From contig NZ_JAMJWD020000001.1 of the NCBI RefSeq assembly GCF_023554255.2, forward strand, positions 558,001 to 622,000: a stretch of DNA of 64,000 nucleotides. Reading direction: 5' to 3'. Shown in pieces: positions 25,813 through 34,029 of this stretch. The DNA is from Phyllobacterium sp. 21LDTY02-6 (GTDB lineage: Bacteria > Pseudomonadota > Alphaproteobacteria > Rhizobiales > Rhizobiaceae). The notes under the pieces were generated by a model. It did no database searches, was not told the DNA's origin, and saw only the letters and a list, made by a program, of their open reading frames with translations. The translations under genes and the position numbers were made by a program. Every line of letters starts with the position of its first letter. Position 1 is the first letter of the stretch.

Positions 25813-26826
25813 ATGGAATCAGAAAGACATACATCTCGCCGCGGTAAGCGGCGCATCGAATGGCCGACAATCGGCCTTGTTTTGGTTTGCTACGGGCTGT
25901 GGTTTGCCTCCGGCCTTTATCTTTATCCCGTAAGCCCGCTGCTTGCGCTGTCACTCATGGCAGTGTCGGTCGCCTTGCACTCTTCACTGCAGCACGAAGT
26001 CCTGCATGGCCACCCGACGCGGAATGGCTCTATCAACGAGTTGCTGGTGGCAATGCCGCTCGGACTTTTCTACCCGTATCGCCGCTATAAGTACCTGCAT
26101 CTGAAACATCATGCGGATGAGCGGCTCACAGACCCCTATGATGATCCGGAGAGCTATTATCGGGCGTTGGGCGATTGGGAGAAATTGCCGTCATTCATCA
26201 AACGGCTCCTGAACTGGAACAATACGCTGATCGGACGGGTAACGATCGGGCCGGCCCTAATGGTTATCGGCTTTGCCATCAGCGAGACGCAACTGGTTCT
26301 CGGTGGCGAACGCAAGACCCGCGACGCCTGGATATTGCATGGTCTGAGCCTGATCCCTCTCGTCGCGGTCCTGTGGTTCGTCTTCGATATTCCATTGTGG
26401 CTCTATGGCCTGACTGCCGCCTATTGGGGGTTGTCGATCATTGCTATTCGCACCTATTGCGAGCACCAATGGTCGGAGCGGCCGGATGGTCGAACGATCA
26501 TCGTCGAAAAATCACCCCTGGCACTGCTTTTCCTCAACAACAATCTTCATTTCGTCCACCATAAACGGCCGACGGCGCCATGGTATGATCTGCCTAAACT
26601 GTATCAGGCGCAGCGGGAGGAATGGCAGCGCATGAATGGCGGCTATGTGTTCCGCAACTATCTCGAAATTTTGAAGGCCTATGCTTTCCGCAAGAAGCAC
26701 GAAGTCGTTCATCCGGTGTTGCGGCGCGATCCCGCTCCCGCACGCGCTTTCCGGCCGCGGCGCCATGGTATAAGCATGCAGGGAGGGTCAACCATGCCCA
26801 TCCCGGCCGAGCCGCCCAAGGACTGA
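25813..26826 (+). CDS. membrane fatty-acid desaturase/hydroxylase family protein
   Basis: A 337-residue integral membrane di-iron enzyme. The three histidine boxes are visible: HEVLH, HLKHH and HFVHH, with hydrophobic helices between them. The family desaturates or hydroxylates acyl chains or other hydrocarbon groups. ATG at 25813 is used; a TTG at 25777 in frame is less likely. The gene precedes the PhnD-like gene by 10 bp, so they form a pair, divergent from the XRE regulator. The setting amid betaine genes raises the possibility of a non-lipid substrate, but that is speculation. Confidence 0.8.
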   Translation: MESERHTSRRGKRRIEWPTIGLVLVCYGLWFASGLYLYPVSPLLALSLMAVSVALHSSLQHEVLHGHPTRNGSINELLVAMPLGLFYPYRRYKYLHLKHHADERLTDPYDDPESYYRALGDWEKLPSFIKRLLNWNNTLIGRVTIGPALMVIGFAISETQLVLGGERKTRDAWILHGLSLIPLVAVLWFVFDIPLWLYGLTAAYWGLSIIAIRTYCEHQWSERPDGRTIIVEKSPLALLFLNNNLHFVHHKRPTAPWYDLPKLYQAQREEWQRMNGGYVFRNYLEILKAYAFRKKHEVVHPVLRRDPAPARAFRPRRHGISMQGGSTMPIPAEPPKD

Positions 26827-26836
26827 AGCCCATTAC

Positions 26837-27607
26837 ATGATGCCATTCATTGCCGCTTTGCCAATGTATGATTGGCCGGAACGCCGTGCTGAGGTCGACG
26901 CGCAGTGGGGTTTGCTGCGTCAGCGGCTGATCGATGCAGGGTTTGACGCGCCGAGCGACCTCGTGCGCCGCAACGGGGATCTTCCGCCTGTGCCTGGCGG
27001 TATCATCGGCAAGAATGGCGAGCTTATCGCGCCGGACCCGGCGACATTGCCGCCGCATGAGCTTGATCTTCCGGTACTGTGGAAGCACCCGGCACTATTG
27101 TTGGCGCAGACCTGCTGGGGGCCGATGGAACTTGGCCTGAGGGACCACGTCCATGTGGTTGGCCAGGACGATTATTCGGGTATCGAGGGCGGGCAGGGTG
27201 CCTTGTATTCCAGCGTACTCGTCATGCGTCGCGGCGACGGCGTCCGTGCCGGTGCGCCTGCGGACGGCAATGCGATGCTGCCTGTCGAGAAAATGCGAGG
27301 CAAGCGGCTCGCTTTCAACAGCCGGGATTCCATGTCCGGCTACCTGGCGCTGGAGCGCGATCTTGCTGAAGCCGGGCTTTCGTTCGGCATTTTCTCCGAC
27401 CTTGTCGAAACTCGCGGACATCGCAGATCGATCGACGCCGTTGCCGAAAATCGCGCCGATCTCGCCGCGATCGACTGCAAATCGTGGGATATTGCATTGA
27501 AGTTCACGACGGCGGCGCGCGCCCTGGCACCTGTAGGCTGGACTGCGAGGCGAAAGGGTTTGCCCTTCATCTCCTCGCTGCAGCTACCCGCGGAGCTTTT
27601 CGCCTGA
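26837..27607 (+). CDS. PhnD-like periplasmic-binding-fold protein without signal peptide
   Basis: A 256-residue protein resembling the phosphate/phosphonate-type substrate-binding fold: AALPMYDWPERRAEVDAQW at the start, a GPMELGLRDHVHVVGQ middle, and KRLAFNSRDSMSGYLALE, the hinge-side motif of PhnD proteins. It lacks a signal sequence, so it is probably cytoplasmic and may be an enzyme or sensor rather than a transporter part. No ABC genes adjoin it. It is co-oriented with the desaturase-like gene. Its last 24 bp overlap the convergent FAD/GcvT gene. Confidence 0.7.
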   Translation: MMPFIAALPMYDWPERRAEVDAQWGLLRQRLIDAGFDAPSDLVRRNGDLPPVPGGIIGKNGELIAPDPATLPPHELDLPVLWKHPALLLAQTCWGPMELGLRDHVHVVGQDDYSGIEGGQGALYSSVLVMRRGDGVRAGAPADGNAMLPVEKMRGKRLAFNSRDSMSGYLALERDLAEAGLSFGIFSDLVETRGHRRSIDAVAENRADLAAIDCKSWDIALKFTTAARALAPVGWTARRKGLPFISSLQLPAELFA

Positions 27608-30160
27608 AGGATCAAAGGGCGGTTCGACATTGATGCGGGCAGGGCGTCGTTTCCCGAGGATTTCGATCTCGAAGAGCCCGGCGCTTTCGTTTCCTGCAAG
27701 CTCGTTCGGCACATAGCCCTGGGCCATGGAATGGCCGACATGATGCGCATAACCGCCCGAGGTAACCCAGCCGACCACGCGCCATTCGCCCTGTACTGCA
27801 CCGATGTCGCCAATATTCGCAACAGTCTTGCCGCTGCCGTCGAAGCGCGGCGCACCGACGCCGTGGCTGGCCTGAACGATGCCATAATCCTTGGAAACCT
27901 TGGCCCAGATCGGCTCATCGCCCATCACATCGGCGGCGTCCGGTCCGGTTGGCACGTCGACGATGAATGATACGCGGCGAAGCTTGCCGTCACCTCCGGC
28001 GTCAAACTCTGCCTTTTCCCTCGCTGCCGGCTCCCGTCCGATGAAATCATTCTTGGCCAGCTTGACGAAGCGATCCATCGAGCCTTCATAGGGGCCATAA
28101 ATCGGCCGCAGCTCGCGATACCAGGTCGGAAAGTTCTTTTCGAGGCGCATCGAGAGCAGGGCGCGCATGCCGAAGTCCACGATGCCATATTCGGCGCCGG
28201 CATCCTTGATCGCCTGATAGACAAGACGCTGATAGGCCGGCTCCATCCAGATCTCGTAGCCGAGGTCGCCGGTATAGGAGATCCGGTTGACGCGGCAGGG
28301 AGCACCGCCGACAGCCATCTCGCGATAGTCCATGAAGCGGAACTGGCCACCCGAGACATCCTCGTCGACCAGTTTGGCGAGCAGGTCGCGCGATTTCGGC
28401 CCGGCAATGCTCAGTCCGACCAGGGTCTGGTCGAAACGGTGGATGCGAACCGAGCCGTCGCGCGGCTGGTGCTTCTGGAACCAGCGCATGTGATAACGCT
28501 GGGCGGCGGATGAGCCCCAGATGACGAACCGGTCCTCTGCTGCCTTGGCAATGGTGAAGTCGCCGATGAGTTTTCCATCCTCGTTCAACATGGGTGTCAG
28601 CACCAGGCGTCCGATCCTCGGCATGGTGTTCGTCATCAACCGGGACAGGAAGGCTTCGGCGCCGGGACCCGTCACCTCATACTTTGCGAAGTTTGCGATT
28701 TCGGTCACGCCGACGCTGCGCCGCGTTGCCCGTACTTCATTGCCGACATGGTCGAAATCGTTGGAGCGGTGGTAGGAAACGATATCGCGCGGTTCAGTGC
28801 CCTCTGGTGCGAACCAGAGCGGCGTTTCAAGGCCCCAGGAATCGCCCATGACGGCGTTTTGAGCAATCATCCTGTCATAGAGCGGCGTGGTCTGCTGCGG
28901 TCTGCCTGCCGGGAGTTCCTCATTGGGGAAGCGAATGGAGAAGCGTCTGGAGTAATTTTCGCGCACCTTGGCATTCGTATAGCGCAGGGTTGCCCACTCG
29001 CCGAAACGGGCGACGTCCATTCCCCATACGTCGAAGCCGGGTTCGCCGTGAACCATCCAGTTGGAGAGCGCCAGGCCAACGCCGCCGCCCTGGCTGAATC
29101 CGGCCATCACGGCGCAGGCCGTCCAGTAATTGGTGAGGCCCGGGACGGGGCCGACGAGCGGGTTGCCGTCCGGCGCGAATGTGAAGGGTCCATTGATGAT
29201 CTGCTTGATGCCGGCCTTTTCGATGCCGGGGAAATGGCGGAACCCGACTTCCAGCGAGGGGGCGATACGATCCAGGTCAGGCGCCAGCAGCTCGTGGCCG
29301 AAATCCCAAGGGGTATTGACGGGCGACCATGGCTTTGCCGCTTTCTCATAGGTGCCGAGCAGGACGCCGTTCCGCTCCTGGCGCGTATAGATCTCGCCCT
29401 TGAAGTCCATGACACCGATGAGCTCGCGACCGGTCGATTCATTGAATTCGATGACTTCCGGCATGTCTTCGGTCAGGAGATACATGTGTTCCATGGCGAG
29501 GACAGGCAGTTCGAGCCCCGCCATACGCCCGACCTCGCGAGCCCAGAGCCCACCGCAATTGACCACGTGCTCGGCCTTCACCGTTCCCTGTTCGGTTACC
29601 ACGTTCCATGTGCCATCGGCGTCCTGGGTCAGTTCCACCACGCGATTGCGCAGCGAGATGTCGGCGCCGAGCTTGCGTGCCGCCTTGGCATAGGCATGGG
29701 TAGTGCCGGAGGGATCGAGGTGGCCTTCGACCGGATCCCACATGGCGCCGACGAAATTGGACTCGTCCATGAGCGGGAACATTGCCCGCGCTTCGGATGG
29801 GGTAATGAGCTCGGTGTCCATGCCGAGATAGCGGCCGCGCGCGTGGGCGAGGCGGAGAAAATCCATTCGTTCGGGCGAATCCGCCATCATGACACCGCCG
29901 GTCAGGTGCAGGCCACAGGACTGCCCGGACAATTCTTCGATCTCCTTGTAGAGACTGACGGTATAGGCTTGAAGTTTCGCGACGTTCGGATCGCCGTTCA
30001 GTGTATGGAACCCGCCGGCCGCATGCCAGGAGGAACCGGATGTGAGTTCGGATCTCTCGATCAGCAATACATCTGTCCACCCGGCGCGGGCGAGATGATA
30101 CAGCACCGAACATCCGACTACTCCGCCACCGATTACCACTGCTTTAACGTGCGATTTCAT
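27584..30160 (-). CDS. second FAD-dependent dimethylglycine/sarcosine dehydrogenase-like enzyme
   Basis: An 858-residue DAO-GcvT fusion parallel to the one at 6053. It has GGGVVG at residues 11-16, GSSWHAAGG with His46 as the probable covalent FAD ligand, and a GcvT-like C-half with GDLGYEIWMEP and RALLSMRLEKNF. It would oxidise an N-methyl group and load the one-carbon unit on tetrahydrofolate. It follows mttB-2 by 59 bp on the same strand and looks like its operon partner, suggesting the two act in sequence on the same betaine. Which N-methyl substrate each paralogue uses is open. Confidence 0.85.
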   Translation of the reverse strand: MKSHVKAVVIGGGVVGCSVLYHLARAGWTDVLLIERSELTSGSSWHAAGGFHTLNGDPNVAKLQAYTVSLYKEIEELSGQSCGLHLTGGVMMADSPERMDFLRLAHARGRYLGMDTELITPSEARAMFPLMDESNFVGAMWDPVEGHLDPSGTTHAYAKAARKLGADISLRNRVVELTQDADGTWNVVTEQGTVKAEHVVNCGGLWAREVGRMAGLELPVLAMEHMYLLTEDMPEVIEFNESTGRELIGVMDFKGEIYTRQERNGVLLGTYEKAAKPWSPVNTPWDFGHELLAPDLDRIAPSLEVGFRHFPGIEKAGIKQIINGPFTFAPDGNPLVGPVPGLTNYWTACAVMAGFSQGGGVGLALSNWMVHGEPGFDVWGMDVARFGEWATLRYTNAKVRENYSRRFSIRFPNEELPAGRPQQTTPLYDRMIAQNAVMGDSWGLETPLWFAPEGTEPRDIVSYHRSNDFDHVGNEVRATRRSVGVTEIANFAKYEVTGPGAEAFLSRLMTNTMPRIGRLVLTPMLNEDGKLIGDFTIAKAAEDRFVIWGSSAAQRYHMRWFQKHQPRDGSVRIHRFDQTLVGLSIAGPKSRDLLAKLVDEDVSGGQFRFMDYREMAVGGAPCRVNRISYTGDLGYEIWMEPAYQRLVYQAIKDAGAEYGIVDFGMRALLSMRLEKNFPTWYRELRPIYGPYEGSMDRFVKLAKNDFIGREPAAREKAEFDAGGDGKLRRVSFIVDVPTGPDAADVMGDEPIWAKVSKDYGIVQASHGVGAPRFDGSGKTVANIGDIGAVQGEWRVVGWVTSGGYAHHVGHSMAQGYVPNELAGNESAGLFEIEILGKRRPARINVEPPFDPSGEKLRG

Positions 30161-30219
30161 TCGCTTGGGCCTCTTTGATGTGAATATGATTCAGGGGGCT
30201 GACAGATTGATTCAAGCAA

Positions 30220-31794
30220 TCAGAAATCCGTCGGCGCGCCGCCTTCCGCCTTGCGCCGTGCGACGAAGGCATCGATCTCTTCTTCGATCGCGAGATCGAT
30301 TGCGGGTTTGGTATAGGTCGCCAGACGCTCTTTCCAGAGGCGGTTGGCGCGCTGGATGGCTGTAGGCGAACCGGCTTCCTGCCATGTCTCGTAGTTCCGC
30401 CAGTCGGATATGATGGGCGAATAGAATGCCGTCTTGTAGCGCGACTGCGTATGGGCAGTGCCGAAGAAATGACCGCCTGGGCCGACATCCCGCATGGCGT
30501 CCACGCCAAGCGCATCCTGCGACAGGTCCAACGGGGTCAGAAATTCGGCTACCATCTGCAGCAGATCGATATCCAGCATCATCTTCTCGTATGAACAGCA
30601 AAGGCCGCCTTCGAGCCAGCCGGCCGAGTGGAGCATGAAGTTTGCTCCGCCCTGAATGGCGCCCCACAGGGAAAACACCGATTCGTAGGCGGCCTGCGCG
30701 TCAACCGTATTGGCGGCGCAAACATTAGAGGTGCGGTAGGGGATGCCATAGCGTCTCGCCAATTGTCCGCCGATGAGCTGCGCCTTCATATATTCGGGTG
30801 TTCCGAAGGCGGGTGAACCGGATTTCATGTCCACATTGGAGGTAAAGCCGCCATAGCCGACGGGAGCGCCCTTCTTGACCATCTGCGTGAAGGCGATGCC
30901 CGCCAATGCCTCGGCATTCTGCTGCACGAGGGCGCCGGCAATGGTAACCGGGGCCATTGCTCCGGCCAGGGTGAACGGGGTGACGATGACGAGCTGGCCA
31001 TTGCCCGACATCTGGATGATGCCTTCCATCATCGGGATATCGAGCCTCAAGGGTGAATTCGTATTGATGATGGTGTAGCAAGACGGTTCGTCCTGCAATT
31101 GTTCGCGGCTTATCCCCCGAGCCAGCCGCGCAATCTCTATTCCATCCTCATTTCGCTCCTTGCCGAGCGAATAGATGTGGAATGCCTTGTCGGTGAGGGT
31201 GGCAAGGTCTCTGATACATTCGAGGTGCCGAACCGATGGATGGATGTCGATGGGCTCGACGGGATAGCCGCCGCTCATGTTGATGATATTATGCATCTGG
31301 GCGAGCTTGAGGAAATTGCGAAAGTCCGCCTGGTTTCCCGAGCGCCTGCCATTGTCGGTGTCGGAGCAATTTGGCGCAGAACCCATCTGGGCGAAGATGA
31401 GATTATTGCCACCGAAGCGCACATTATGCGCCGGGTTGCGCGCGTGCATCGTGAATTCAGAAGGCGCATGGCCGACATGCTCAAGGATCATCTCCGGGTC
31501 GAAACGCACGCGCATGCTGCCTGGGACGATATCGGCGCCGGCTTGCTTCATGATTTCGCGCGCGCCGTCGTGGAGGACATCGACACCGATTTCCCGCAGG
31601 ACCTGCAGGGAAGCATTGTGGATCGATTCCAGTTCGTCGTCGGAAACGATCTTGGTCGGCGTGATCGGAATGCGAAGCTGGCGAAAGGGTGGCTGGTCGA
31701 ATGGGCCGCTTGCGACATCGCGGGGCCTTGCCCGTCCGCCACGCCTGCCATGTGCCTGTTTTTCGCTATCGGTTCCTGTCGCGGATTCGCTCAT
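30220..31794 (-). CDS. MttB-superfamily methyltransferase, non-pyrrolysine (paralogue 2)
   Basis: About 524 residues, homologous along its length to paralogue 1 (TPFTLAGAMAPVTIAG, TQMVKKGAPVGYGGF, DAQAAYESVFSLW, LHSAGWLEGGL). There is no in-frame amber codon. ATG at 31794 is preferred since GAGG lies 8-9 bp upstream; ATG at 31800 is possible. Residues 16-25 form an Arg-rich patch (GRRGGRARPR). It sits between proVWX and the second FAD/GcvT gene with operator site D upstream, so it probably demethylates the substrate that ProXWV imports. There is no corrinoid protein of its own nearby. Confidence 0.87.
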   Translation of the reverse strand: MSESATGTDSEKQAHGRRGGRARPRDVASGPFDQPPFRQLRIPITPTKIVSDDELESIHNASLQVLREIGVDVLHDGAREIMKQAGADIVPGSMRVRFDPEMILEHVGHAPSEFTMHARNPAHNVRFGGNNLIFAQMGSAPNCSDTDNGRRSGNQADFRNFLKLAQMHNIINMSGGYPVEPIDIHPSVRHLECIRDLATLTDKAFHIYSLGKERNEDGIEIARLARGISREQLQDEPSCYTIINTNSPLRLDIPMMEGIIQMSGNGQLVIVTPFTLAGAMAPVTIAGALVQQNAEALAGIAFTQMVKKGAPVGYGGFTSNVDMKSGSPAFGTPEYMKAQLIGGQLARRYGIPYRTSNVCAANTVDAQAAYESVFSLWGAIQGGANFMLHSAGWLEGGLCCSYEKMMLDIDLLQMVAEFLTPLDLSQDALGVDAMRDVGPGGHFFGTAHTQSRYKTAFYSPIISDWRNYETWQEAGSPTAIQRANRLWKERLATYTKPAIDLAIEEEIDAFVARRKAEGGAPTDF

Positions 31795-31868
31795 TGCCAT
31801 GCCCTCAATCGCACCTGATGGTGTGGCTTTCACTATCGCCAAGCGACCGCAAAAGATGCGTGGCCTGA

Positions 31869-31895
31869 ACGACGCTCAGCGCGAGGGAAGCGACA
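31869..31895 (-). promoter_or_regulatory. tandem operator, 21-bp spaced half-sites (site D)
   Basis: On the minus strand TGTCGC, 15 bp, CGTCGT, ending 74 bp before the ATG of mttB-2, in the 167-bp gap behind proV. Confidence 0.6.
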
Positions 31896-31961
31896 TGGCG
31901 ATTGCCGAAACTTGGTGCGACGACGATGCCGGCCGGCGGCCGGAATCGGATACGCGGCGAG

Positions 31962-33029
31962 CTATTCCGCGGCTGCGCTAAGATGGCTGATCGGGGTCAC
32001 CATCGCCTGGATAAGGCTGTTCATGCTGATGACGCCGATGCTCTTGCCGGACTCGTCCACCACCGTTGCATATTGCTGGTTGGCGTCGGTCATGGTCTTG
32101 GCGGCATCCTCCAAAATCGTACCGGACTTGACCGTTACGCTGCCTAGATCGGGCGGCGTGGCACCGGTCGTTGCTATCGTGTCGACCATGATGACGCGGC
32201 CGCGATTCACTTCCTTTACGAAGCTCGAGATATATTCATCGGCAGGCTGAAGGACGATATCCTGTCCTGTTCCCTGCTGAACGATTTCCCCATCACGAAG
32301 GATCGCGATGCGGTCGCCGAGGCGCAGTGCCTCGTCAAGGTCGTGGGTGATGAAGACGACCGTCTTCTTGATTTCCTTCTGGAGATCCAGCAGGACCGAT
32401 TGCATATCCATGCGGATAAGCGGATCGAGCGCCGAAAAGGCCTCGTCCATCAGGAGAATCGGCGCGTCATTGGTCAGCGCTCGTGCGAGGCCGACGCGTT
32501 GCTGCATGCCGCCGGAAAGCTGGTTGGGATAATTGTCCTCAAAGCCTTTGAGTCCGACACGTTCGATCCAGCGCCGGGCCTGCTCTTCCTGCTTCGTGCG
32601 GGACAATCCCTGTATTTCCAGGCCGTAGACCGTATTATCCAGCACCGTGCGGTGCGGGAGCAGGGCGAACTTCTGGAACACCATGGCGGTCTTGTGCCGC
32701 CGGAACTGGCGCAATTCATTCTCGTTCATCTTGCAGACATCATCGCCATCGATAATGACTTCGCCGGCCGTTGGGTCTATCAAACGGTTGATGTGACGGA
32801 TCAGCGTGGACTTGCCCGAACCGGAAAGCCCCATGACAACCTGAATACAACCAGCTGGCATATCGATGTTGATATCACGCAATCCGAGCACGTGGGCGTG
32901 CTTCTCATTGAGCTCAGCTTTCGTCATGCCGTTCTTGACGGCCTCGACATGGGCGGAAGGACGCTGGCCGAAGATCTTGTAGAGATTCTTGATCCTGATG
33001 CCAGCGTGCTGTGGTGATGGATTAGCCAT
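31962..33029 (-). CDS. proV: glycine betaine/proline ABC transporter ATP-binding protein ProV
   Basis: A 355-residue ATPase. Walker A is GLSGSGKS, the signature is LSGGMQQRVGLARAL, and Walker B is ILLMDEAFSALDP. The C-terminal 80 residues resemble a single CBS-type regulatory region (SVTVKSGTILEDAAKTM, then YATVVDESGKSIGVI). ATG at 33029 (MANPSPQH) is chosen; it overlaps the proW stop by 8 bp. It energises import of quaternary amines at the inner membrane and is the last gene of proX-proW-proV. Confidence 0.92.
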   Translation of the reverse strand: MANPSPQHAGIRIKNLYKIFGQRPSAHVEAVKNGMTKAELNEKHAHVLGLRDINIDMPAGCIQVVMGLSGSGKSTLIRHINRLIDPTAGEVIIDGDDVCKMNENELRQFRRHKTAMVFQKFALLPHRTVLDNTVYGLEIQGLSRTKQEEQARRWIERVGLKGFEDNYPNQLSGGMQQRVGLARALTNDAPILLMDEAFSALDPLIRMDMQSVLLDLQKEIKKTVVFITHDLDEALRLGDRIAILRDGEIVQQGTGQDIVLQPADEYISSFVKEVNRGRVIMVDTIATTGATPPDLGSVTVKSGTILEDAAKTMTDANQQYATVVDESGKSIGVISMNSLIQAMVTPISHLSAAAE

Positions 33030-33909
33030 GTACGACCTCTTGATGCTTCTGCAGACGCTTGCCATAGGCCTGACTGACGCGGTCAAAAATGATGGCAATG
33101 CCTACGATGGCAAGACCGTTGAATAGCCCAAGGGAAAAGAACTGGCCGTTGACGGAGCGCAGAACCGGCTGGCCTAGTCCCTGCACGCCGATCATCGAAG
33201 CGATGACCACCATTGCCAGCGCCATCATGATGGTCTGGTTGATGCCGGCCATGATCGTGGGCAGGGCGAGCGGAATCTGGACGTTTTTCAGCCTCTGCCA
33301 ACTGGAGGAGCCGAAGGCGTCGGCCGCTTCGAGAACGTCCTTGTCGACGAGCCTGATGCCGAGATTGGTCAGGCGTATCATTGGCGGGATCGCGTAGATG
33401 ACGACCGCGATAAGGCCGGGCACCTTGCCGATACCAAGAAGCATGACGACGGGTATGAGGTAGACGAAGCTCGGCATGGTCTGCATCACATCGAGTATCG
33501 GATTGACCAAACGCTGGAAACTGTCCGAGCGAGCCATGATGATGCCGATGGGAATGCCGACGACGATGGACACGACGGTGCCGACAAATATCATCGCGAT
33601 GGTCTTCATCGCGTCGCTCCACATGTCGAAATAGCCGATGAGGAGGAGGGTGATGATGGTGCCGCCGACGATCTTCCAGTTGCGGCTCGCGAGCCATGCA
33701 ATCCCCGCTATCAGGACGATCATGATTGGCCACGGCGTCGTGGTCATGAACTTTTCGGCCTGGATCAGGAAATATTGCAGCGGCCGAAAGAATGTTTCGA
33801 TGACGTCGCCATAACTGCGCGTGAAAGCCTTGAAGCCCTCATCCATCGTCTTTTTCAGATTGCGCAGCGTATCGTCATTCATATTCGGGAATGAGTAGAA
33901 CCAATCCAT
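33022..33909 (-). CDS. proW: glycine betaine/proline ABC transporter permease ProW
   Basis: A 295-residue permease with about six membrane helices and the EAA-like loop VLEAADAFGSSSWQRLKNVQIPL that contacts the ATPase. The N-terminal 60 residues are hydrophilic, as in ProW/OpuAB relatives. It is downstream of proX and overlaps proV. The complete XWV set lies directly behind mttB-2, tying uptake to demethylation. Confidence 0.92.
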   Translation of the reverse strand: MDWFYSFPNMNDDTLRNLKKTMDEGFKAFTRSYGDVIETFFRPLQYFLIQAEKFMTTTPWPIMIVLIAGIAWLASRNWKIVGGTIITLLLIGYFDMWSDAMKTIAMIFVGTVVSIVVGIPIGIIMARSDSFQRLVNPILDVMQTMPSFVYLIPVVMLLGIGKVPGLIAVVIYAIPPMIRLTNLGIRLVDKDVLEAADAFGSSSWQRLKNVQIPLALPTIMAGINQTIMMALAMVVIASMIGVQGLGQPVLRSVNGQFFSLGLFNGLAIVGIAIIFDRVSQAYGKRLQKHQEVVHG

Positions 33910-33999
33910 TTGTTGGTACCCCCTTCTTCGGCCACAACGCGGCTCGTCATAGCAAATTCATAGCTGAGCGTTGCGGCTCAACTGTCCAAGCTTGCGGGT

Positions 34000-34022
34000 G
34001 CGGCGGAGTCTTGCTCCGCCGC
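34000..34022 (-). other. intercistronic hairpin between proX and proW
   Basis: GCGGCGGAG / CTCCGCCGC, a perfect 9-bp stem with a 5-nt loop starting 8 bp after the proX stop. There is no T tract on the transcribed side. Such hairpins often protect the upstream message so that the binding protein is made in excess over the permease; that role is inferred. Confidence 0.6.
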
Positions 34023-34029
34023 ATGCAAA

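Noticed and set aside
21401-31794. Pyrrolysine-containing methylamine methyltransferase
   Set aside because: Both mttB-type frames are uninterrupted with no in-frame TAG, and no pylS/pylB-like or tRNA-Pyl sequence was seen in the window.
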